Shown here: positions 1-6,897 of the stretch, piece after piece
How the letters are laid out: every line of letters starts with the position of its first letter
Position numbering within the stretch: the stretch's first letter is position 1
Source of the DNA: Candidatus Merdenecus merdavium
GTDB taxonomy: Bacteria > Bacillota > Clostridia > Lachnospirales > Lachnospiraceae
Direction of reading: 5' to 3'
DNA length: 10,019 nt
NCBI GenBank assembly: GCA_018715425.1
Contig: DVLR01000264.1
Coordinates: 1-10,019 of the forward strand
Notes under the pieces: model-generated
What the model was told of the DNA's origin: nothing
What the model saw: only the letters and a program-made list of their open reading frames with translations
Database searches by the model: none
Position numbers and translations under genes: made by a program

Positions 1-717
1 GAAGAGCTTTTGGAAGAAGAAGCGGTTCTGGTTTCCATAGGTTATGTGGATAGTGAATTAGGATTGATTCAGCCAATTGAGAAAATTGGTAAGCTATTAA
101 AGAAGTATCCTAATACTGTTTTCCATGTGGATGGAACTCAGGCACTAGGAAAGATTCCTATTTCATTGGAGGATATTGATTTATTTACCTGTTCTTCCCA
201 TAAATTTTATGGAATTGTGGGCAGTGGAATATTAATCAAAAAAAGGGGCATACAATTACAACCTTTATTTCACGGTGGAATTAGTACAACCAGTGATCGA
301 AGCGGAACGCCAGATCTTCCATCTACAGCGGCAACGTCTAAAGCATTAGAAGTGGCTTTAGCAGATATGGAAGAACGATATGAGTATGTAAGCAGCCTTT
401 ATGAGAAGTTGCGAAAAGAGATGAAGGAGATTCCTGATATTGTGGAAAACACAGGGAGTCATCACTCTCCATTTATATTTAACTTTAGTTTAAAGAACAA
501 AAAAATAGCAGAGGTTTTAGAGGCAATGGACCAAGAAGGCATATGTATTTCTAGCAAATCGGCTTGCTGTGCTGTGAATGCTCCATCTAGACCAGTCTTT
601 GCATTAACTGGAAACCGTAAGAGATCCATGTCATCTTTAAGAATAGGGTTAAGTCATTTAGTAACAGAAGAGGAGATTGAGATTTTCATTCAGACTCTAA
701 AGAAGATATTAAAATAA
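1..717 (+). CDS. Cysteine desulfurase (NifS/IscS-like, class V aminotransferase fold), 5'-truncated by window edge
   Basis: PLP enzyme that takes sulfur from L-cysteine as a protein-bound persulfide for Fe-S clusters or tRNA thiolation, in the cytosol. The reading frame is open from base 1, so the N-terminal part lies outside the window; about 238 residues are visible. The order of family motifs is intact: an aspartate in HVDGTQALGK (Asp codon at 130), the PLP lysine in CSSHKFYG (Lys codon 202-204), RSGT near 301-312, and the catalytic cysteine in the SSKSACC loop (Cys codon 565-567, with a second Cys next to it). The C-terminus (SLRIGLSHLVTEEEIE) is typical. The usual HVNNExG segment reads YVDSELG here, so both conserved asparagines are replaced. 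The next gene, 69 bp downstream, is a TtcA-family sulfur-using tRNA enzyme, which suggests that as a sulfur acceptor. Family is certain; whether it is a general or dedicated desulfurase is inference. Confidence 0.93.
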   Translation, partial: EELLEEEAVLVSIGYVDSELGLIQPIEKIGKLLKKYPNTVFHVDGTQALGKIPISLEDIDLFTCSSHKFYGIVGSGILIKKRGIQLQPLFHGGISTTSDRSGTPDLPSTAATSKALEVALADMEERYEYVSSLYEKLRKEMKEIPDIVENTGSHHSPFIFNFSLKNKKIAEVLEAMDQEGICISSKSACCAVNAPSRPVFALTGNRKRSMSSLRIGLSHLVTEEEIEIFIQTLKKILK

Positions 718-786
718 AGAAAGTATCAATGAGATGAAATTCTTGATTGGGATTGTTAAGATAAAGAGTATAGAATAGGATAGAAT

Positions 787-1608
787 ATGGAAAAATATAA
801 AGAGGTAGAACGAAGTATTATAAAAAAATATAGAAAGGAGATATGGTCAAAATTTATAGTTGCTATTAATGAATACCGCCTAATCGAAGAAGGAGATAAG
901 ATCGCTGTTTGTATTTCTGGTGGTAAAGACTCTATGTTAATGGCAAAATGTATGCAGGAGATTCAAAGACATGGAAAAATGGATTTTGAGTTAGAATTTT
1001 TGGTGATGGATCCTGGATACAATCCTGAAAATAGACAGAGGATTATAGATAATGCGGAAATTTTAAACATACCAATTAAAGTCTTTGAGACGGATATTTT
1101 CGATGTGGTTGCAACAGTGGATAGTTCTCCTTGTTACTTATGTGCAAGAATGAGAAGAGGTTATTTATATAAAAATGCTCAGGAGCTAGGTTGTAATAAA
1201 ATTGCGTTGGGACATCATTTTGACGACGTTATTGAAACTACGTTAATGAGTATGTTATATTCTGGACAGTTTAAAAATATGATGCCAAAGTTACACAGCA
1301 CAAATTATGAGGGAATGGAATTAATTAGACCCTTATATATGGTCAAAGAAGCTGATATTATTGCTTGGAAGAATTATAATGAGCTTCAGTTTATTCAGTG
1401 TGCTTGCAGATTTACGGAAAACTGTGTGTTAGGTGACAATGGTGGTGGATCGAAACGAGAAGAAATGAAAGCACTCATTAAAAAGTTTAGGAAGACCAAT
1501 TCCATCATGGATATGAATTTATTTAGAAGTATTCATAATGTAAATTTAGACACTGTCATTGAGTATAAGAAGAATGGTGAAACACATCATTTTTTAGAAG
1601 ATTATTAA
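787..1608 (+). CDS. ttcA: TtcA-family tRNA thiolation protein (probable tRNA 2-thiocytidine(32) synthetase)
   Basis: A 273-residue PP-loop ATPase. The family adenylates a tRNA base and replaces oxygen with sulfur using a [4Fe-4S] cluster; E. coli TtcA makes 2-thiocytidine at position 32. Visible motifs are the PP-loop SGGKDS (residues 44-49), PCYLCARMRRG with Cys116 and Cys119 (matching the C-x-x-C of TtcA), the LGHHFDD signature (about 141-147) followed by the family-typical SMLYSGQFKNMMPKL, and a third cysteine region CACRFTENC (205-213). Cys205 aligns best with the third cluster ligand. Length is slightly below the E. coli protein. The ribosome binding site is weak (AGGA around 777-780), and no better in-frame start exists. 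It lies between a cysteine desulfurase and a CdaR-type regulator on the same strand. The precise tRNA base is inferred from the family. Confidence 0.88.
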   Translation: MEKYKEVERSIIKKYRKEIWSKFIVAINEYRLIEEGDKIAVCISGGKDSMLMAKCMQEIQRHGKMDFELEFLVMDPGYNPENRQRIIDNAEILNIPIKVFETDIFDVVATVDSSPCYLCARMRRGYLYKNAQELGCNKIALGHHFDDVIETTLMSMLYSGQFKNMMPKLHSTNYEGMELIRPLYMVKEADIIAWKNYNELQFIQCACRFTENCVLGDNGGGSKREEMKALIKKFRKTNSIMDMNLFRSIHNVNLDTVIEYKKNGETHHFLEDY

Positions 1609-1637
1609 AGAGCACCTATAGATAAGGTGGTGACTAT

Positions 1638-2780
1638 GTGGAACGAGCATTGGCGGAAAAATTCATAGAAAAATTAACCCAGTATACGGAATACAATATT
1701 AATATCATGGATGAAAAGGGAATGATCATAGCTAGTAAGACACCTGAACGAATTGGAACTTTTCATGAAATTGCCTACGATCTCATGGTGAACCATCAAG
1801 ATCAGATAGAAGTTTGGGAAGGGGAAGGGTATTTAGGAGCCAAACAAGGAATCAATATTGTTATTGTTCACAAAAACCAAAGGGTCGGTGTCATTGGTAT
1901 TACTGGAAATCCAGATGAAGTAAGACCCATTGGTCTTATTCTAAAAATGTCTATAGAGGCAACCCTAGAATACGAGGATCAATTAGAAAGAGTGCAAAAA
2001 AGAAGAGGTCTCCATGATCAATTTATCCATCTACTTTTGTATGAAGTCCATCCTAGTCGAGAAGAATTAAAGCTCTTGGCTCATTCCTTAGATTATGACT
2101 CAAAGACCTTTAGAGTTCCTATTCTATTGACGTATCCAATGGGGATTGCTCATGAGAAACTTGTTCAGGAGATTAGGAGAAGTGACTTACATAGATCTCA
2201 AGATATCATTGAACATGTCGGAGAAGGTAGGATCGTTATTTTTAAAGCTCTAGATGACATCCCCAAAGATCAAATGATATATGAACAGTCCTATATAGAA
2301 GAGTATATTCATGAACAACAGAAGCTGTTAGAGGATATGTTTCCTCATATTCTTGGAAAGTTGTCCTACTATGTGGGAGTAGGTCAAAATAGATGGGAAT
2401 ATTATGGGGCATCTCTTGAGCACTGTTTCTTTTTACAAAGACAATTTCCAGATATCCACCAAATCCTTTATTTTCGTGAGCATAGTGATTCCTATATGAA
2501 ACACTTAATTCCAATGAAGGAATACCACCAAATTTTTTCCGCCATTGTTGAAAAAATGGATCTAGAGTTTCAAGATCAATATATAGAAACCATTGGCAGT
2601 TTAATGGACCATAATTATAATCTGGTGTCTACAAGTGAATCTCTTTTTATACATAAGAATACATTAAGTTTTCGATTGGATAAAATAAAAAAGTTTTTTC
2701 ATATGAATCCTATCCAAAATGGAAGAGATAGAGAGTATATGGAGTACTTGTATTTTTATCTTCAAGAAAACAGGAAGTAA
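1638..2780 (+). CDS. cdaR: CdaR-family transcriptional regulator (sugar diacid recognition domain + PucR-type HTH)
   Basis: 380 residues, close to the length of E. coli CdaR (385), which activates glucarate/galactarate and glycerate genes. The N-terminal ~135 residues (ALAEKFIEKLTQYTEYNINIMDEKGMIIAS...) match the putative sugar-diacid recognition domain. The last ~60 residues (318-376) carry the PucR/CdaR helix-turn-helix with the hallmark IHKNTLSFRL (His339, Asn341, Thr342, Leu343, Arg346). Translation starts at GTG 1638 behind a strong AAGGTGGTGA ribosome binding site at 1624-1633. It begins 29 bp after the ttcA stop, so it may be co-transcribed, and it is followed by a long hairpin. The next gene is glycerate kinase, the classic CdaR-regulon enzyme, which suggests it controls that gene. 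The inducer (glycerate or a sugar diacid) is inferred. Confidence 0.9.
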   Translation: MERALAEKFIEKLTQYTEYNINIMDEKGMIIASKTPERIGTFHEIAYDLMVNHQDQIEVWEGEGYLGAKQGINIVIVHKNQRVGVIGITGNPDEVRPIGLILKMSIEATLEYEDQLERVQKRRGLHDQFIHLLLYEVHPSREELKLLAHSLDYDSKTFRVPILLTYPMGIAHEKLVQEIRRSDLHRSQDIIEHVGEGRIVIFKALDDIPKDQMIYEQSYIEEYIHEQQKLLEDMFPHILGKLSYYVGVGQNRWEYYGASLEHCFFLQRQFPDIHQILYFREHSDSYMKHLIPMKEYHQIFSAIVEKMDLEFQDQYIETIGSLMDHNYNLVSTSESLFIHKNTLSFRLDKIKKFFHMNPIQNGRDREYMEYLYFYLQENRK

Positions 2781-2819
2781 AACATGGAATCATAGATGTC
2801 AAACAATAGAGACTTAAGA

Positions 2820-2879
2820 GATACAAGAAAGAGCTGGTATTTTGTTCTAAAGCACAAAATATCAGCTCTTTCTTGTATC
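2820..2879 (+). terminator. Long hairpin after the cdaR gene (probable terminator)
   Basis: Arms 2820-2845 and 2854-2879 pair along 26 bp with a single G-U pair; the loop is 8 nt. The 3' arm is pyrimidine-rich (CTCTTTCTTGTAT) and the 5' arm purine-rich, so shorter forms of the stem end in a U-rich stretch on either strand. No clean T-run follows position 2879. Placement between the regulator stop codon and the glycerate kinase promoter supports a terminator role. Confidence 0.7.
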
Positions 2880-2887
2880 GATGGACG

Positions 2888-2916
2888 TTGTATGAATCAT
2901 TTATGATTGATACAAT
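2888..2916 (+). promoter_or_regulatory. Candidate promoter for glycerate kinase
   Basis: TTGTAT (2888-2893) and TACAAT (2911-2916) are separated by 17 bp, giving a predicted start near 2923, 24 nt before the ATG. The -10 box is good (5 of 6) and the -35 is weak (3 of 6), which would fit dependence on an activator such as the upstream CdaR-type protein. This is inference from position. Confidence 0.45.
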
Positions 2917-2946
2917 AAAACTAAGAAAGGTATGGGAGGTTGTTTG

Positions 2947-4089
2947 ATGAAGTTTTTATTTGCACCAGATTCTTTCAAAGGATCTATGACATCAAAAAGA
3001 GTGATAGAATTATTAAGTATCGCTGCAAACCAGCATTTTCCAGGTTGTGAAATAAGGAAGGTTCCTATGGCAGATGGGGGAGAAGGCACCATTGATGCAA
3101 TTGTGGAGGCTTTAAGTGGTAGTTGTAAGTATAAAGAGGTAAGGGGACCAAGGGGAACTGTAGTATCAGCAAAGTATGGAGTTGTGGATAAAGATACGGC
3201 GATTATTGAAATGGCAGAGTCTTCTGGGCTTCCCCTATTATCTGAGAAAATGAGAAATCCTCTAAAAACCAGCTCTTATGGAGCTGGAGAATTAATCTGC
3301 CATGTATTAAATCAAGGGTACACTAAGATTTACTTAACTTTAGGGGGAAGTGCTACAAATGATGGAGGAATGGGAGCTGCCAATGCTTTAGGAATTGGAT
3401 TTCTAAATGAAAAAGGAGAAGAATTAGAGCCAATTGGAGAGAACTTAGGTAAGGTTGCTAAAATTGATCTAAGTCGTATAAATCCTCATTTAGAGAATAG
3501 CCAGATCATCCTTATGTGTGATGTGGATAATCCACTTTATGGGGAGAAAGGAGCCACCTATGTATATGGGGAACAAAAAGGTGGAACGAAAGAACAATTA
3601 GATCTTCTAGAAAAAGGGATGATTCATTATGGAAATTTAATAGAGAAAACTTGCCATAAATCCATCGTGGGATTAGAAGGTGCTGGGGCAGCAGGAGGAT
3701 TCGCCGTTCCATTTTTGGCTTTTACCAATGCCATAATTCAATCAGGAATTAAAACGGTATTAGAGTTAATCCACTTTGAAGACCTTTTGGAAGGTGTTGA
3801 TTTAGTAGTAACAGGAGAGGGACGATTGGATTGGCAGTCTGTTTATGGAAAGGTACTGTACGGTGTAGGAAATGCATGTAAAAGAAAGAGTATTCCAGCA
3901 GTTGCTATTGTAGGTAGTATGGGACAAGGAGCTTCTGATATTTTTGATCATGGAATTATATCTGCTATTCCTACCGTAAATTCGGTTATGAGTATGGAGA
4001 CGGCCATGGATCATGCAGATGAGCTCTTTCTAAGTGCAGCGGATCGCATGTTCCGTTTTATAAAAGTAGGAATGAATATGGAGGTATGA
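2947..4089 (+). CDS. glxK: Glycerate kinase, class II (GlxK/GarK family)
   Basis: 380-residue cytosolic kinase that phosphorylates D-glycerate with ATP; family members yield 2- or 3-phosphoglycerate, linking sugar-acid and glyoxylate breakdown to glycolysis. The protein opens with MKFLFAPDSFKGSMTS (APDSFKGS at residues 6-13), contains MADGGEGT near 40, the GGSATNDGG motif (133-141), CDVDNPLYGEKGA around 197-209, and TGEGRLD (289-295). These are family signatures, and the length is typical. An ATG at 2932 is in frame, but GGGAGGT at 2934-2940 is the ribosome binding site for ATG 2947, and family proteins start at the inner site. It stands alone behind a CdaR-type regulator, without the transporter or tartronate semialdehyde reductase often found nearby. 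It ends at a hairpin facing a convergent gene. Confidence 0.95.
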   Translation: MKFLFAPDSFKGSMTSKRVIELLSIAANQHFPGCEIRKVPMADGGEGTIDAIVEALSGSCKYKEVRGPRGTVVSAKYGVVDKDTAIIEMAESSGLPLLSEKMRNPLKTSSYGAGELICHVLNQGYTKIYLTLGGSATNDGGMGAANALGIGFLNEKGEELEPIGENLGKVAKIDLSRINPHLENSQIILMCDVDNPLYGEKGATYVYGEQKGGTKEQLDLLEKGMIHYGNLIEKTCHKSIVGLEGAGAAGGFAVPFLAFTNAIIQSGIKTVLELIHFEDLLEGVDLVVTGEGRLDWQSVYGKVLYGVGNACKRKSIPAVAIVGSMGQGASDIFDHGIISAIPTVNSVMSMETAMDHADELFLSAADRMFRFIKVGMNMEV

Positions 4090-4182
4090 GATATGGTGAT
4101 AACAAAGGAGATATTGCTTGTAGAATCCTTGCAGGTAAAATAAGAAAGATTAAGATTTAAAGAGGTAGAACATCAAAAGAAG

Positions 4183-4223
4183 TAGAGGAAGAGCTTAGAG
4201 TCAAACTCTTTGCTTTTCCTCTA
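4183..4223. terminator. Bidirectional terminator hairpin between convergent genes
   Basis: Arms 4183-4201 and 4205-4223 pair with a 3-nt loop, one 2x2 T/T internal mismatch and one G-U pair. The arm sequence (AGAGGAAGAGC / GCTTTTCCTCT) is purine-rich on one side and pyrimidine-rich on the other. It lies between the stop of glxK (4089) and the stop of the minus-strand DUF1836 gene (4246), so it can serve both. Confidence 0.7.
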
Positions 4224-4245
4224 TCTGAAGTATTTATATTCAAAA

Positions 4246-4842
4246 TTACTTTCCATTTTCGGGAAGTTGATCAAGTAATGTTTCGATGAGTTGTTTTTTT
4301 AAATAGACATCAAAACTTAAGAGGCAAATAAAGGAGAAGAGGTGTAAAAACTCTTTCTCTTTATCGTTGGATTCTGAAAATGTTGTTTGTGAAAGTTTAT
4401 ACTTTAAAATAATATCTTCTTTTAAATGTTCTACTTGTTCCTTTTCCATACTGAATACTTCGTTGTAGATACCTTCTAAGTCCAGTTTTTCTTTTCCTTT
4501 AAAGTATTTGTCTACAATGGGATCTAAGAGCATTTGAATATCTTTGATAGATAAAATGCTTTTAAAATAATAAATAAAAATTAATAATAAAATATGCTCT
4601 TTTGAATATTTCTTCTTTTCTGGTGGAGGAAGAAGAGAGCTCTTCGTATAATTGTTAATCATGGTTTTGGTTAAAATTTTATCATCTGGATATCTTTTTG
4701 ATGCTTGTAATTGAGCATCCATAAATGTTGTAATCTGATCCATATACAATTCTATATTCGGTATATCTTCAGACTTAATATGATCTATTCTTGAAAAGCT
4801 TTCTAATATACTGTTTAGCATATCGTTGGTATCTATTGTCAT
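4246..4842 (-). CDS. DUF1836 family protein (putative HTH protein, function unknown)
   Basis: 198 residues. The central part, about residues 30-110 (IPNIELYMDQ..., then ILTKTMINNYTKSSLLPPPEKKKY around 56-79), matches the DUF1836 family of Firmicutes. That segment has the look of a MerR-like winged helix, with the wing around PPPEKKKY, followed by a helical stretch LLLIFIYYFKSILSIKDIQMLL. The C-terminal half is charged and helical with no motif I recognise. There is no signal peptide and no clear membrane segment. The ribosome binding site GAGGTGA is just upstream of the ATG at 4842, and a very good promoter lies beyond it, so it can be expressed independently of the upstream same-strand hemerythrin operon. 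It may be a DNA-binding regulator, but no target is evident. Confidence 0.85.
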   Translation of the reverse strand: MTIDTNDMLNSILESFSRIDHIKSEDIPNIELYMDQITTFMDAQLQASKRYPDDKILTKTMINNYTKSSLLPPPEKKKYSKEHILLLIFIYYFKSILSIKDIQMLLDPIVDKYFKGKEKLDLEGIYNEVFSMEKEQVEHLKEDIILKYKLSQTTFSESNDKEKEFLHLFSFICLLSFDVYLKKQLIETLLDQLPENGK

Positions 4843-4859
4843 TTTATCACCTCACGTCT

Positions 4860-4888
4860 ATTATATAGTTTTTAATACTAGATGACAA
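4860..4888 (-). promoter_or_regulatory. Strong sigma-A-type promoter of the DUF1836 gene
   Basis: Reading the minus strand, TTGTCA (4888-4883) and TATAAT (4865-4860) are exactly 17 bp apart. The predicted start is near 4853, giving a leader of about 10 nt that just includes the GAGGTGA ribosome binding site. Confidence 0.75.
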
Positions 4889-4939
4889 GTCTTTTTGTTC
4901 TATATTTTATGAGAGGTGAGGGATAGGAATTTCCTTACA

Positions 4940-6130
4940 TTATTTCGTATCGGATAATAACCGCTTTTCTCCTTCTAATTTACGAAGTGGTGCAATATCT
5001 TCTGTTACTTCCAATACTCCAAGATATTTACCTTCTTCATCTCTTACTGCGAAATAGCGGATCAAAATAAATTTATCACCCATTTGGATCCAGAAAGTCT
5101 CAGAGTCTTTTTCGCCATTTTTAAAGGATTGGATAATTCCGTTTACTACATCAATGCTTTTAGGGGGATGGCAGTCAGCCACATCTCTTCCTATAATGGT
5201 TCTTGTTCTAGGAAAGACTCTTTCTTTTTGTTCGCTAAAGAAATGAACTTTATCATCTGTACCAACAAAAGTGATATCACAAGGTAGGGTATTTAAAAGC
5301 ATAGTTAATTCTTTTTGTTGGAAAAATCCACTTGGTAGCTGAATGGGAGCATCATTTCTAGGTTCCATGTTAGCAGATCCTTTTTTGACCCAAGCCATGG
5401 CATCAGAAGGACTTGCATTTTCTCTATTTCCTGTAAATACATAACCGATATGAACACTTTCTTGAGCGATTACCTTCCACTCTTCTTCAGTAATATGTTT
5501 GACTAAGAGGGGGGCTAGAATTTCATTTTCTTTCGTCACCATGGATACTATTTTTTTTATAGCTTTTTCAATCTGTTTTTTGGCGGATTTTACATTACCG
5601 TCAGAAACAGATGTATAACTTTTTTTCAAAAGCTCTCTAATTTCATCGTCCACACCCCACATAACCTTAGGTGGAGTAGTAATACCAGCCTTTTCAAGAT
5701 AAGGGAACATTAAGTTTTCTTTTCTGGTGTAGTGTTTATCAATTTTAAGGAGCTCATGGATAGCTAATTTAAGATGCTCTTGTTGGTTTTGTGGTTGCTC
5801 TAAATATTTTTTAAAAACAATGTTGAATTGGTGATCTAGAAAATCTAAAATACCTTGGTTTTCTTCTTTAAATACTTGAAGTGGATGTCCTAGTTCCTCA
5901 GGTTCTGCAACAGGAGTTACACTATCTTCAAATAAAGTTGCATGCACATCGCATAGAGTTTGTATTTCTTCCACAGTAAATCCATCTTGAACCAATTCTT
6001 GCTCTGCAGCTGCTATTTCAGCAGCAGAGACATCTTTAAAATGATGTTTAAATTCATCTTTTACTTGGTCCACAGATTCGCCATCATGTAACTGTTGTAT
6101 TATGTTTTTTAAGATATTTGAACGTTTCAT
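4940..6130 (-). CDS. DUF438-hemerythrin-PAS protein
   Basis: 396 residues, cytosolic. The N-terminal ~75 residues match DUF438 (NILKNIIQQLHDGE..., EIAAAEQELVQDGFTVEEIQTLCDVHATLF). Residues ~82-215 form a hemerythrin-like HHE helical domain with His82, His125, His133 and Glu138 in HPLQVFKEEN and KIDKHYTRKENLMFPYLEK, and the family-typical PPKVMWGVDDEIR. Residues ~275-390 form a PAS domain (NTLPCDITFVGTDDKVHFF... GRDVADCHPPKS...) ending in the usual EVTEDIAPLRKLEGEKRLL helix. No output domain is visible, so it probably senses or binds O2, NO or iron and acts through a partner. It starts 20 bp after scdA behind AGGAGGTAA and is very likely co-transcribed with it. The ligand and partner are unknown. 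Confidence 0.9.
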   Translation of the reverse strand: MKRSNILKNIIQQLHDGESVDQVKDEFKHHFKDVSAAEIAAAEQELVQDGFTVEEIQTLCDVHATLFEDSVTPVAEPEELGHPLQVFKEENQGILDFLDHQFNIVFKKYLEQPQNQQEHLKLAIHELLKIDKHYTRKENLMFPYLEKAGITTPPKVMWGVDDEIRELLKKSYTSVSDGNVKSAKKQIEKAIKKIVSMVTKENEILAPLLVKHITEEEWKVIAQESVHIGYVFTGNRENASPSDAMAWVKKGSANMEPRNDAPIQLPSGFFQQKELTMLLNTLPCDITFVGTDDKVHFFSEQKERVFPRTRTIIGRDVADCHPPKSIDVVNGIIQSFKNGEKDSETFWIQMGDKFILIRYFAVRDEEGKYLGVLEVTEDIAPLRKLEGEKRLLSDTK

Positions 6131-6150
6131 ATTTACCTCCTAATGATCAG

Positions 6151-6795
6151 TTATTTTAAAAAGAGTACGCTGTTTTCTAAAAAGATATGCTGATGAATAT
6201 CATCTTGTAGCTCTTTTAACAGTTGAAAGGTACGTTTATACGTGAGGCATCCATCACTTGGTGGAGTATAATCATTTGTTTTTCTTTCTAATGTTTTCAA
6301 GAGCTCACCTACTTGTTCGTGTTCAGCCTTTAACTCATCAAAGTCAGCATATCCTTTTGAGAGAAAGTCCGGGAAATCAGATTTCTCTTCTTTGGCAAAG
6401 TGAGGGATCAGATGGGATTTCATCGTCATAAATACCTCATAAATATGGGATAACTCCTGTCCGTGATGTTGATAATGAACATGGATCAATTTTTGAAGGT
6501 TCTTGTCGATTTCCTCTATCATATTTAACTCTGTCATGTGATGGGTTTTTATAATATAATCGATCAAATCCTCTCTGTTTAAATGAATAGCATCCTCCAT
6601 ATTGCTATATTGTTTCTTAGGCTGGCGATTTAAAAGATCAATAAAAGAATCTACATCTAACTTTTTTTCATCTAAAACATCTTTTAAAACTCTATTTCCA
6701 CCACAGCAGAAATCAATATTTTCTTCTGAAAGAATCTGTATAATCTCTGGATTTTGTTTAATGGCATCTCCAATGGACATATTTTTTGTAATCAT
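6151..6795 (-). CDS. scdA: ScdA/RIC/YtfE-type di-iron protein for repair of iron-sulfur clusters
   Basis: 214 residues. The family repairs Fe-S clusters after nitric oxide or oxidative damage using a di-iron centre in a hemerythrin-like four-helix bundle. The N-terminal ScdA_N (DUF542) domain carries the IDFCCGGN signature (Cys30, Cys31). In the C-terminal bundle the likely iron ligands are His85 or His86, His132, Glu136, His159, His203 and Glu207, with spacing matching YtfE; the ending HQHIFLENSVLF is typical. An in-frame ATG exists at 6810, but AGGAGGT at 6807-6801 lies inside that extension at ideal distance from ATG 6795, and S. aureus ScdA begins in the same way (MINKN...), so 6795 is chosen. 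It is preceded by an FNR-type box and lies downstream of the FNR-like regulator gene. Confidence 0.94.
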   Translation of the reverse strand: MITKNMSIGDAIKQNPEIIQILSEENIDFCCGGNRVLKDVLDEKKLDVDSFIDLLNRQPKKQYSNMEDAIHLNREDLIDYIIKTHHMTELNMIEEIDKNLQKLIHVHYQHHGQELSHIYEVFMTMKSHLIPHFAKEEKSDFPDFLSKGYADFDELKAEHEQVGELLKTLERKTNDYTPPSDGCLTYKRTFQLLKELQDDIHQHIFLENSVLFLK

Positions 6796-6842
6796 AAAAG
6801 ACCTCCTCATCTTATAAGCATTAACCGTTGTCTTGATTAAAG

Positions 6843-6848
6843 TTTATA
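6843..6848 (-). promoter_or_regulatory. Candidate -10 element of the scdA-hemerythrin operon
   Basis: Minus-strand TATAAA (6848-6843) gives a predicted start near 6836, about 40 nt before the scdA ATG. There is no recognisable -35 hexamer; the FNR-type box occupies that position, as in activator-dependent class II promoters. Confidence 0.55.
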
Positions 6849-6868
6849 GGATAAGGAGGAAAGAAACA

Positions 6869-6882
6869 TTGATTTCAATCAA
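6869..6882 (-). promoter_or_regulatory. Perfect FNR-type operator TTGAT-N4-ATCAA
   Basis: TTGATTTCAATCAA is a perfect inverted repeat matching the FNR consensus. Its centre (6875.5) is about 39.5 bp upstream of the start predicted from the TATAAA box, near the -41.5 spacing of FNR class II activation. It sits between the regulator gene and scdA, and the encoded regulator has the FNR-type recognition helix. The most likely role is activation of scdA and its neighbour by this regulator. Confidence 0.75.
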
Positions 6883-6897
6883 CTTATAAAATAAAAG

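Noticed and set aside
743..776. Possible promoter before ttcA (TTGATT at 743, TATAGA/TAGAAT near 769-776)
   Set aside because: Spacing of 20-22 bp is too long and the alternative TTGTTA/TAGGAT pair would start at the ATG itself; co-transcription with the desulfurase gene is simpler.
2242..2514. 90-codon ORF antisense to the cdaR gene
   Set aside because: Lies wholly within a well-supported gene, with no ribosome binding site or family resemblance.
3512..4014. Minus-strand ORFs (3512-3712 and 3802-4014) inside glxK
   Set aside because: Both mirror conserved kinase coding sequence, and their translations look like random reverse-strand peptides.
4093..4143. 16-codon ORF just after glxK (starts at ATG 4093)
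   Set aside because: Too short, no ribosome binding site of its own, no recognisable sequence.
6833..6848. Second FNR site at TTGATTAAAGTTTA
   Set aside because: Only one half site matches, and it overlaps the predicted -10 and start region of scdA.
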